Source: Epiperipatus broadwayi
Taxonomy: Eukaryota > Onychophora > Udeonychophora > Euonychophora > Peripatidae
NCBI GenBank assembly: GCA_028023455.1
Contig: JAQFVV010006274.1
Location: 1,798,001 to 1,862,000, forward strand
DNA: 64,000 nucleotides
Direction of reading: 5' to 3'
This document shows, piece after piece, positions 25,913 to 34,700 of this stretch. Every line of letters begins with the position of its first letter. Position 1 is the first letter of the stretch. Both the position numbers and the translations under genes were made by a program. The notes under the pieces are model-generated. The model was not told the DNA's origin. It made no database searches and saw nothing but the letters and a program-made list of their open reading frames with translations.

Positions 25913-28657
25913 CAGGGGTGGCGAACCTTTTTACGTGTACGTGCCAAAAATTTCCAAAAGTATTTATTGAATGATTGGCGTGCCATACAGTTATTAAGTC
26001 AAAATATAAACAACTTAATTTTTACAGTTTTTTAAAAGTTTATAAAATAAAATAACAGTAATAATTAAACAAAAATTCTAAAAAAGCTAAATAAAAGTGA
26101 ACAATATTTATTTTGAAGAGCATATGTTGAATAAAATGTAATAGTAAAAATTAATAGTAATTAAACCAAAATTCTGGAAATAAAAAAATCAACGTAAATA
26201 GATATTATTTAAAGATATTTTTGCTGTTGTACATTGGATGCCAAATGCTTTATATCTGGTTCACATTTTGTCATTTTTAATAATGTATATGCTGAACTAG
26301 ATTCATCTGTCATTCTATTTCTCGAATTGTCTTTAATTAAATTCATTTCTGAAAACAATGATTCACAAGCATATGCAGAGGAGAAAATTGATAATATAAC
26401 GGTCGCTAATTTTTTTAAACAATCAAATGTTTCAGGAATAGCATTCCAGGCATTCAATAGTTCCTCTTCAGCATTCTTTTTACATATGTCCAATAATCAA
26501 TCATTTTCCATTGTTTCTAACTCATTCCTCAAATCAACAAATTTCTGTTTTCATATAGAAATGGATTGAAAATCAAGTGATTGCATCTCCATATCTTCTA
26601 AATTAAACCCCTCAAAAATTTCTAACTTGAGATTATCCATTGATATTATATCTGGGTATAAAATAAATTTTGATGTTTGTGAAAATTGTCTGAACTGTGT
26701 AAATCTTAAACAATATTCACCAACTATTGATTGAATTATATCACAAAACTCTTGTGTCACTTTTATTTGATCTGGCTTCTCATGAGATTCTAAATCTCTT
26801 TTTATATTTGGAAAATATTTGAAGGTGAAAGAAATAACATCACAGTTGAAAATTTGTAATTTAACATCAAATGCTTTGATCAAATCAAATATGACAACAA
26901 TTATCTTATTATAACCATGCAGTTTCACATATAATTCATTTAGATGTGAACACATATCAGTAAATAACATTAATTTCAAAAGCCATTAAACATCCATTAA
27001 ATCATTATATTTTTAATGACTTTCTCATTACATAAAAACAGTCTAATTTCATCTAAACACTTGATGAATCTTTGAAGAACTTTTCTTCAACTTAACCATC
27101 ACATTGTAGGACATTAGTAAACCATTGTATGCTGAGTTCACCTCACTCAACAAATTTATAAAATAAATTGGCTAATTTAGTCACAACAGTTCATAACATC
27201 ATCCAGTGTCTTAAAATTGACCTTGTGCATAAAACCTGCTGATGTATAATGCAATGAAAACCCAAAAATGAATGTCCAATATGGTTGGGTAAATAAACTG
27301 AGAAAACCATTTTCTTTTCCAGTCATACTTCAAGCATCATCTTAGTTACTGATACAATGTTGGCTACATCTATTTCTTTTTCATCGAGTATGTTTGAAAC
27401 TTCATTGCAAATATCTATTCATTTTGTTGTTGTTACTAATGAGCTTAAACAGATCAATTCTTTGATATTATTTCCAACATAATAGTGAATAAAAATAGCC
27501 AGCAGGATGATCCATTTATGTCTGTACTTTCATCAATGCAGAGAAAAATTAAACTAGATTTTATATCTCGTTTTTGTTGGTAAGTTATTTTATTAGCCAT
27601 TTGCAAGACTTTTTCTTTAACTGTATTTCTAGCCAGTGATAAATCTTTTATGCTCTGAATAATTTTTGCTTTGTTTTCAAAATGAACTGGTGCACATTTC
27701 ATCCAAGCTTCTTTCATATATTCTCCATCATTAAAAGGTTTCACACATTTGACGATTACATTTGAAATTAAAAAAAAACGCAGCAGTTATACTTGAATGA
27801 TTTTCGATAAATTTCATTAAGATGTTGATTGAATATTTATATTTTTAAATGCTTGGGCAATATATTATTTTTGTTCATCTTTATTTTTTTTTTTGCAGAC
27901 CGATTTATGATTGGTCTCGTAATGCCGTTTTACCGACGATGTTCTCAATACAACTTCTGGAACATAAAACACATATTGCCTTTGTTAAAACATTCCATAC
28001 TCATCAGTCCACCAATTTTGAAATTTTCTACTGCTTAACTTTTTTTTTTCACTAGTCATATTAATATAATGGTAACAAATTATTTAAAAGTAAATTTAAA
28101 TGAGCTTTAATAATTTTATAAATCAAAGATTTATTATATATTAAAATATATTATTATCTTTGCATTACACTTTTACAACAAAACTTCAAGCAAAAAAAAA
28201 ACGTCGTTTGATAGTATTGATTACGCATTTCGTTCCTTTGTTCACGATTTTGATTATGTTAAAAAAATAAATGGTGTCAACACGTTTAGGTAATAAAATA
28301 TTAGGATAGAAAATAATTTTATTACTTTTACTTTACTTTGAAAAAAATTACTTCAAAGAGTTATATTGGAATCATTTAACAGGTTGACTTAAAATATCAT
28401 TCCCACCTATATATATATTTCAAATTTTGTAATTTATTGCTTCTAATCAAAATTCAACTGTAAATTGAATTCTAGTATATTATATTTATTTATTTTATTT
28501 TTGGTTTACAGTAAATTTTTATTAGTACAGATTTTAGCAACAAAAAAATATTGAATAATTAAAGCATAGAAAATTAGTATATGTAAATAGTTCGCGTGCC
28601 AGTAAAAAATTCAAACATGCCACCTCTGGCACGTGTGTCATAGGTTCGCCATCCCTG
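25913..28657 (-). mobile_element. hAT DNA transposon, complete ends, inactive
   Basis: The element is 2745 bp. The left end reads CAGGGGTGGCGAACC and the right end, read inward on the other strand, CAGGGATGGCGAACC; both continue into an ACGTGCC motif within ~33 bases. Perfect 8-bp duplications (TTATAGGA) flank it, so the whole insertion is delimited. The transposase runs on the reverse strand. A similar end (CACGGGTGGCGAACT on the reverse strand) occurs alone at 58451-58465. Confidence 0.93.
26209..28035 (-). pseudogene. hAT transposase with BED-type finger, decayed
   Basis: The family (relatives of ZBED5/GTF2IRD2-type domesticated transposases) cuts and re-joins the element ends. Traces appear in the expected order on the reverse strand: a zinc finger around 28035-27895 split over two frames (ICVLCS, then SVKRHYETNHKS); the first catalytic Asp block LCIDESTDI near 27530; a second block near 27330 with a stop inside the expected DGA (DDA, stop, SMTGKENG); the segment 26979-26551 opening with FTDMCSHLNELYVKLHG; and the C-terminal dimerisation region 26493-26209 (LSIFSSAYACESLFSEMN, DNSRNRMTDE, EPDIKHL). 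Several stops and shifts, including those at 27000-27450, show it is dead. Confidence 0.9.
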
Positions 28658-28665
28658 TTATAGGA
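28658..28665. repeat. hAT target-site duplication, right
   Basis: TTATAGGA, the partner of 25905-25912. Confidence 0.95.
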
Positions 28666-29089
28666 TAATGATTTTATGTCATCTGAGAGAAAAATGGTGA
28701 CATTTGTGCTAAAAATGTACACAGAGTTTATTATCCACAGTATGATATACAATATTTTAATTATAAAATTAAAGTACTATTAATGTACAGTACTTTATTT
28801 AAGTTTCGTCCAGTATTTTTGTGAAATAATCAATACAATTTTTAATGACATATTCAAAGTAAAATTTAATTGCTATAAAAGTAAAAAAAAAAAAAATTGT
28901 GATTCATTTATTAAAATAAATAATCAAAAGTCTATTTTGATGACATACAACAACCAAATGTATTAATATTATATTTTAAAATGTGTCCATTAGCTTAAAA
29001 ACTGTTTATTAATTAAAATTCTTATTAATGATATTTTGCTTTTAGCAAAAAAAAGATTTCATGCATTATGAAATTAATAATCAACTTTT
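28666..29089. other. AT-rich spacer
   Basis: Sequence outside the hAT element; the pre-insertion site continues from 25904 to here. No gene seen. Confidence 0.45.
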
Positions 29090-29300
29090 CATGATCAAAG
29101 TTATTTGTTTAATTTTAAATCATATAATTTGTTTCAGACATATACAAGCTGAAGGAGATATTATCATCAATCTAAAATATGCAATGCCCCCCCTCCCCCA
29201 ATACAAATTTCATTCAGCATAAAACTAAAAATAAATCTTGGTCATATACTATACTATTAATAATTTTAAATTGTATTAATTATTTGTTGGACTATTTACA
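29090..29300 (+). repeat. repeat shared in direct orientation with 34540-34700
   Basis: Common ordered pieces: TTTCAGANATAT-CAAG, ATTCAGCATAAAA, AAATAAAT-TTGGTCATATA and TTAATAATTTTAAATTGT. This is direct similarity, whereas the adjoining 29390-29690 matches 34085-34375 only in reverse, so the two regions have been rearranged relative to each other. Confidence 0.55.
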
Positions 29301-29569
29301 TCATCTATTATTAAGAACTGAATGTTTTTATAAAAATTTTAAACTTTCTGAATACATTCGACTGTTATAATGGTATACAGGTTAGCATTTAACACATTTT
29401 GAATGGTATTATTATCCTTTCTTCATGTGTTGCTGTCCTGATTATTGGCAGTGCTAGCATAAGAATAAAACCTGAACCATTAGATCATTGAATATTGAAT
29501 TTTAAGGTAATGTTCTAATCAACTGAGCTATTTTTCCAAAGGCAGCAGTTAATAGAAATTTCATATAGT

Positions 29570-30044
29570 TATCTATAAAGATTATCATGATTGCTCCACT
29601 TTTTTTTTTTAAAAGCAAGGTTACTTAGTGGCTTCCAGATATTATGTACAATCACACTGGTCTGACTTCTGGGATCATTTGCTTGCTTAGTTAAGTGAGC
29701 AATTACTTTGAATTTTCTTATTTGTACTTTTCCCTTTCTAATATTTTTGTATTTTCCCAAACAAACATGTGCTCCTTGGTACATGCATGGTCTGCTACTT
29801 TGAATATATCTTTTTTTATCTATTCGTTAGTTTGCACTCTTTCAATTGTTTTTAATGGGGTAACTGGTCTCATATACATTCTCCCACATTCACATAGTAT
29901 TTCATAAGATGCAGTTTTTGATTTTCAGCATTCAAGGTTTAGGTTTTGTAGATGTTAGAATTCTCCTTAATGCATTATGGTTTGGGATTGTTGTTCTGAT
30001 ATCATATTCACTGCAGATTTTCTTTAGTTTGTTTGCTATTTTTG
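29570..30044 (-). pseudogene. PLE GIY-YIG endonuclease domain, decayed
   Basis: PLEs prime their insertion with a GIY-YIG type nuclease fused C-terminal to the RT. On the reverse strand, spread over two frames, I read IANKLKKICSEYDIRTT and NALRRILTSTK (linker), then SYEILCECGRMYMRPVT where PLEs have a cysteine-containing GVYKIPCECGK-VYIG-like start. DHACTKEHMFVWENTKILE follows, matching the conserved AEH...H...W..TKIL block. The frame 29784-29569 ends with VIVHNIWKPLSN, equivalent to the SxxW.P C-terminus. The GIY and YIG tyrosines are eroded and the frame is broken, so it is inactive. Confidence 0.72.
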
Positions 30045-30060
30045 ATATATATATATATAT
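30045..30060. repeat. (AT)8 run at left edge of cassette, possible target duplication
   Basis: Eight AT units directly before the repeat cassette. A matching AT run lies at 31543-31557 directly after it. The pair may be a target-site duplication of an AT run in the PLE frame, although simple repeats cannot prove this. Confidence 0.5.
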
Positions 30061-30162
30061 GATCAATAGATGGCGTTTTTACCAAAACCACCGAAACAAG
30101 TGTAAATTTTTTTTACATAAATGACAAAAGAGTCAGAATTAACTATCTCTTTCATTTCCTCA

Positions 30163-30208
30163 CCCTCAGATCAGCTGATTTCAATCTATTTGCTATCATC
30201 AGTGAAGG
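30163..30208 (-). ncRNA. hammerhead ribozyme family 1, unit 1 (stem II damaged)
   Basis: Read on the reverse strand: CCTTCA, core CTGATGA, 13-nt stem II region, core GAAA, TCAGCTGA as stem III, cleavage pair TC, then TGAGGG, which pairs with CCTTCA as stem I. In this unit the stem II 3' side reads GATT instead of GCTT, leaving a G-A mismatch in a three-pair stem. The core bases are intact but folding is probably impaired. Confidence 0.6.
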
Positions 30209-30572
30209 ATAGAGTTAGAAATCAGATCTAAACACTGACTCCAAGTGTTTATGCAAAACGTTTCTATCAGTTTGCAAGCATGAATTTTTCAGACCAGAAG
30301 TCTTTAAACTCAGCCTAACAAGCCAGGTATCTATATGGGTCTGATCTCAGTTCAGTTTCACCACATAGTCAAAGTCTCTGCAATATATATCATTGCAAGA
30401 AAACTTTAAAGGTACATTTATGAAAAACAAAAACAAGTTATTCACGTAACTTGCTATCACTTGTTATTTATGATCAATAGATGGCGTTTTACCAAAACCA
30501 CCAAAACAAGTGTAAAATTTGTTTACATAAACGACAAAAGAGTCAGAATTAACTATCTCTTTCATTTGCTCA

Positions 30573-30618
30573 CCCTCAGATCAGATGATTTCAAGCTATT
30601 TGCTATCATCAGTGAAGG
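30573..30618 (-). ncRNA. hammerhead ribozyme family 1, unit 2 (core intact)
   Basis: Stem I is CCTTCA with TGAGGG (six pairs, one G-U). Core CTGATGA is followed by stem II AGC/GCT around loop AAATA, flanked by a T-T mismatch, and core GAAA. Stem III is TCA/TGA with a 2-nt loop, then T16.1-C17 as the predicted cleavage site. This is the type I form with a minimal stem III known from PLEs and animal retrozymes. The short stem II is the weak point; such ribozymes often work as dimers. Confidence 0.72.
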
Positions 30619-30957
30619 ATAGAGTTAGAAACTAGATCTAAACACTGACTCCAAGTGTTTATGCAAAACGTTTTTATCAGTTTGCAAGCGTGAATTTTTC
30701 AGACCAGTAAAGTCTTCAAACTCAGCCTTGTTTTTGTTTTTCATAAATGTACCTTTAAAGTTTTCTTGCAATGATATATATTGCAGAGACTTTGACTATG
30801 TGGTGAAACTGAACTGAGATCAGACCCATATAGATATCTGGCTTGTTAGGCTGAGTTTGAAGACTTTACCGGTCTGAAAAATTCATGCTTGCAAACTGAT
30901 AGAAACGTTTTGCATAAACACTTGGAGTCAGTGTTTAGATCTAGTTTCTAACTCTAT

Positions 30958-31003
30958 CCTTCACTGATGATAGCAAATAGCTTGAAATCAGCTGATCTGA
31001 GGG
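30958..31003 (+). ncRNA. hammerhead ribozyme family 1, unit 3 (core intact)
   Basis: Core CTGATGA at 30964-30970, GAAA at 30984-30987, predicted cut after C30997. Stem I is 30958-30963 with 30998-31003. Stem III is TCA-GC-TGA. An outer helix TAACT (30949-30953) with AGTTA (31022-31026) could extend stem I beyond an internal loop. The same fold is found in unit 2 on the other strand. Confidence 0.75.
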
Positions 31004-31345
31004 TGAGCAAATGAAAGAGATAGTTAACTCTGAGTCTTTTGTTGTTTATGTAAACAAATTTTACACTTGTTTCAGTGGTTTTGGTAATTCGCCATCTATT
31101 ATAAATGAATAACTTGTTTTTGTTTTTCATAAATCTACCTTTAAAGTTTTTTTTTGCAATGATATATATTGCAGAGACTTTGACGGTGTGGTGAAACTGA
31201 ACTGAGATCAGACCCATATAGATATCTAGCTTGTTAGGCTGAGTTTGAAGACTTTACCGGTCTGAAAAATTCATGCTTGCAAACTGATAGAAACGTTTTG
31301 CATAAACACTTTGAGTCAGTGTTTAGATCTAGTTTCTACCTCTAT

Positions 31346-31391
31346 ACTTCACTGATGATAGCAAATAGGTTGAGATCAGCTGATCTGAGGA
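31346..31391 (+). ncRNA. hammerhead ribozyme family 1, unit 4 (core mutated)
   Basis: Same layout with CTGATGA at 31352-31358, but the second core block reads GAGA instead of GAAA and the outermost stem I pair is lost (ACTTCA with TGAGGA). Probably inactive. Confidence 0.6.
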
Positions 31392-31542
31392 TGAGCAAAT
31401 GAAAGAGATAGTTAATTCTGACTCTTTTGTTGTTTATGTAAACAAATTTTACACTTGTTTCGGTGGTTTTGGTAAAATGCCATCTATTGATCATAAATAA
31501 CAAGTGATAGCAAGTTACGTGAATAAATTGTTTTTGTTTTTC

Positions 31543-31557
31543 ATATATATATATATA
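31543..31557. repeat. (AT)n run at right edge of cassette
   Basis: Counterpart of 30045-30060. PLE coding text resumes directly after it on the right. Confidence 0.5.
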
Positions 31558-31559
31558 CA

Positions 31560-32640
31560 CTAGAGTACTAATAATGGTTTTTCTCTTAGATGTTTTTTGT
31601 TTTCTATTTAATGTTTTTTAATGATGGCTGTGGATTACCATTTTTCATACGGATTTGTTCTATGTAGATCTTTTATTTTTTTCAAATCACTAGTTTCTCA
31701 ACAAACTTTTTTTGCTGTGTTCAATAATAATAGCATAATTCTATATTTTGTGTTTCTAGTGTGATTGGATGTATATGTTAAGCCATTTTTCTGTGTTATG
31801 AGTTTCTGTAGACTAGATTTGATTTTATCATGAGGGAGTCTTGTCACAACAACATTCAAAAATACCAATTTATGTTTTTGTTCTACTTTTATTATGAAAT
31901 TTAATTGAGTGGCGATATATTGTCGATATGTGGCCAGAATGTTTGTAATAATGCTTCACAATGTGGCCATACAACTAATGCATTATTATCATAGTGATGC
32001 CAAACTTTGGGTGGATATAGATTAGTACTTATGGCTGCAGTTTCACGTTCTTCCATGTAATAATTACTAAGAGATGACAATGTTGAGCATATAGTCATCC
32101 CTTAATTTTGTTGGAAGAATTTTTTGTAGTACTAGAAGTATAATACTGTTGTGCAGAATGTTAACAATTCCATTATACTATCAATAGGAAAAGTTTTTTT
32201 AGGTTGTAAGCTATTATTATCATTCAATTATTTACTTATAATAGATAAAGCTTCATCATAGGACATATTTGTGAATAAGCTTTCCACATCAAAGCTTACC
32301 ATTATCTTAGCTCTTTCAAATTTCATATTCTTTATTAATTCTACCAAGTATTTTGAATCCCTACAAAGAACTGTGTTTTGTATGCCAAAGCACTGGGAAT
32401 TTTGAGAAGAAATCTTGACATGTTTTAGCAAGGTGAATTTCTAGAACTAACAATGGGTCTTAATGGAACGTGGCCCTTATTGATTTTAGGCAGTTCATAG
32501 ATGAGTAATTTTGCTAAAATAATCAGTGAATTGCATTGTTTGTAAGTTTGTTTTTGTCCTTGATATCAGATACTTTTTTGTATTGGCCTGCTGTTAGAAG
32601 TTCTTATACGCCTTATTCTGTTTCTACACGAATTTTGATT
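31560..32640 (-). pseudogene. PLE reverse transcriptase, decayed
   Basis: Reverse-strand reading. YELPKINKGHVPLRPIVSS (near 32510-32455) matches the PLE block YGLPKIHK-PLRPIVSS. After a shift, 32431-32228 holds MVSFDVESLFTNMSYDEAL, the first catalytic Asp block (SFDVVSLFT type). 32098-31901 reads SLSNYYMEERETAAIS, then VWHHYDNNALVVWPH, where active enzymes have YVDDTFVV, so the catalytic Asp pair is degraded. VFLNVVVTR near 31850 matches the following FLDVLV block, and the frame decays to REKPLLVL at ~31565. The N-terminal part beyond ~32640 is missing. Confidence 0.8.
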
Positions 32641-33056
32641 TAACACAATTTTAAAAAAATAAATATTTTTTTTTACACAAATTGTTTTGAAATAACATGA
32701 TCAATCAAAAAACTAAGAAAAACAATTTAATGTGTATTTATTATCGCATTTGATTAAAAAAAATATTTTTTTTTGAAATGGTGCAATTTGCTCATCTGTG
32801 TTTTCACATTTTGATGGTTTGTTTTGAAAGGGAAAATACCATGTTAGTGTTGATGTTAAAAAAAAAAAAATAGAAAGTAAAGCAAGATTCAATGTATTAA
32901 TTTTGTTGAAATTTAACAGGTGGTAAATTACACATTGCTTGCATATTTTCAAATCTTTGTTTTGTTAATTAAATCTGAAATATTTTTTTTGTAGCCGTCA
33001 TACATTGTCAAATAATCCACTAGCAAAAAAGAATAGGAAGGCGATTTTTTTTGTGT
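32641..33056. other. AT-rich spacer
   Basis: Low-complexity sequence upstream of the truncated PLE. The reverse-strand frame 32713-32952 shows no recognisable features. Confidence 0.45.
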
Positions 33057-33375
33057 AGTGATAATGAAAATGAGGATCCAGTTGTAAACACAAATTTAAT
33101 TAAAGAAGGTATTGATCTAGCTGACAAATTGGGTAATCATTTTTTTAAGTATGATCCTAATGAGGAACAAGATTGAAAGTTTCAGCATAATCTGAAATTG
33201 TTAATGTCATCTTATAGAATATAAAAATGCCTAGCCACAATATGAATTCAGCCATTAATAACTGAATTTGTTCATAAAACCACTGTAACATCAGCACCGC
33301 AGGACATTACTGCTAATGGTGTTCAGGTGTTCAACAGAAATAACTTCACATGTGGATGAAGAACACAATTGTCAA
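33057..33375 (+). pseudogene. unidentified coding remnant, possibly transposase C-terminus
   Basis: Two adjoining frames look like protein. 33057-33176 reads SDNENEDPVVNTNLIKEGID then LADKLGNHFFKYDPNEEQD and stops. Next, in another frame, come LKLLMSSYRI and QPLITEFVHKTTVTSAPQD then ITANGVQVFNRNNFTCG before a stop. The acidic start and a QPLIT-F-type ending recall pogo/Tigger or Jerky-like transposase C-termini, but I cannot name it. No catalytic region is visible upstream. Confidence 0.35.
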
Positions 33376-33984
33376 AGCATTTTAAGTGATTGCAATCATA
33401 TGCAAATTCATGCATTTATTGACAAAAAGGGACTGTGAATAAAATCTTATGTATAACTCAGATTACATATTCTGCCAAATTTTTATGTTTATTTTTTGTT
33501 TGTTTTTCAAGTGAAATTTATGTTAATTCATTTTTATTTATGAACAATGTTTAGGAAATCAAATTTGATAACATGCAAAAAGAATAAGATTTTTTCATAT
33601 GGTTTATTTTATTATTTTCATTGATTTTTTAGGTTCGGAACCAATCTTTTAATTTTCCATATATACAATGTATTTTTTTTTACACGTAATTTTCAGAAGC
33701 CATTCTATCGTGTAAAAACAGAATTATGTACATTTTGTTGTCATAATCAGCAGTGTCTAGTATATCTAATATTTATTGATTTAAGACTTGATAGCTTTTT
33801 TTTCATGATAGGAAAAGTTTGATTTCAGTTTTTGCTGTCTCTCAAGTGTTCTCTTTATTCTCCAGCCTAATTCTACTGCTTCTTGTACAGGCAATTTTTA
33901 AATTACTCTTTCATTAGCTGCCATTATATCTATCGAAGAAATATTAGCTAGTATAATAGCAAAGTTTAATATCCTTTTTCCAGA
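33376..33984. other. non-coding stretch before second PLE end
   Basis: A/T-rich. Nothing recognised. Confidence 0.4.
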
Positions 33985-34375
33985 ACAGAAATTTTAGCAT
34001 CAGATGTTCAGAACTAAGATTATGTACAAAAATATTGGATAGAGAAAAAAAAAAACTACAAAGAAGACCATTCAAAGGAGCTGCTCTTATGACTATGGCA
34101 AATAATTCCATAAGTCAACCCAATGCAATTGTATATAATGTCTGGAAGCCACTAATTAACTTTAAGAAAAAAGTGAAGAAATCAGAATGAATCTTGTCGA
34201 TAAATATATGAAATTTCTATTGATTGTTACCTTTGGCAGAATAACTCATTTGTTTTAGAACATTAACAAAATTCAATATTCAAAAATCTAAAGCTCCAGG
34301 TTTGAATCTCATACCTGAACATGAACAGAGAATAGTACCATTCAAAATTTTGTATTAAATACTAACGTGTTTGTT
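33985..34375 (+). mobile_element. second Penelope-like element, 3' end only
   Basis: Plus-strand sequence 34020-34186 reads CTKILDREKK then LQRRPFKGAALMTMANNS then ISQPNAIVYNVWKPLIN, with a stop. This is the C-terminal end of a PLE endonuclease (TKIL..E block, then SxxxxxxxxxWxPL). 34085-34375 matches the reverse strand of 29690-29390, including TATGAAATTTCTATT, AAAATTCAATATTCAA and AGTACCATTCAAAAT pieces. This sequence is therefore the shared C-terminus plus 3' non-coding part of one PLE family, with the two copies facing in opposite directions. Most of the element is missing. Confidence 0.62.
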
Positions 34376-34539
34376 ATTACTTACAGTTGAAATTAATTAG
34401 AAAGTTTAAATAAAGTTTAAAATTTTTCTAAAGACATTCATTTCTTACTATTAGATGACAGAAATAGTCCAATAAATAATCATACTAAAATGCCATCATC
34501 ATACACTTTCAGGTAAAATTTATTTGCCAAATATTAAAT

Positions 34540-34700
34540 TTTGTTCTCATAAATTATTTCAGATATATCCAAGATGATGGTGACTATCACAAACTCGATA
34601 AATTAAGACAAAATACAATTTTATTCAGCATAAAAATAAATTTTGGTCATATATTATTAATAATAATTTTAAATTGTGAACTGTATATATATTAGTTAAA
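34540..34700 (+). repeat. repeat shared in direct orientation with 29090-29300
   Basis: See 29090-29300. It lies downstream of the second PLE end, with 165 bp of other sequence between. Confidence 0.5.

Larger units (their letters stand above)
30061..31541. mobile_element. retrozyme-like cassette: ~410-bp units, direct then inverted, with hammerheads
   Basis: GATCAATAGATGGCG at 30061 and 30472 opens two direct units (the second stops at ~30728). From ~30729 the same sequence runs in reverse as two more units, ending GCCATCTATTGATCATAAAT near 31500. Each unit carries one hammerhead motif, in the strand opposite to the unit's left-to-right direction here: minus for the first two and plus for the last two. 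The hammerheads sit 410 bp apart in the direct arm and 388 bp apart in the inverted arm. There is no coding potential; open frames across it (for example 30954-31217 and 31342-31560, minus) are repeat-derived. Small non-coding repeats with type I hammerheads are known as retrozymes or as PLE terminal repeats. Confidence 0.82.
29390..32640 (-). mobile_element. Penelope-like element (PLE), 5'-truncated, split by an inserted cassette
   Basis: Reverse-strand PLE remnant. The RT part lies at 32640-31560 and the GIY-YIG endonuclease part at 30044-29570, the normal PLE order. A 1.5-kb repeat cassette (30061-31541) separates them. On the two sides of the cassette the PLE text fits together at an (AT)n run: the RT side ends REKPLLVL and the endonuclease side begins IANKLKKICSEYDIRTT, the place where intact PLE proteins read on continuously. 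The element's 3' non-coding part (29570-29390) matches the second PLE end at 34085-34375 in reverse. Confidence 0.8.

Noticed and set aside
30954-31560. Open frames of 87 and 72 codons as genes
   Set aside because: They are parallel readings of the same repeat unit (both contain TKTTETSVKFVYINN), and the repeat copies on the other strand do not conserve a frame.
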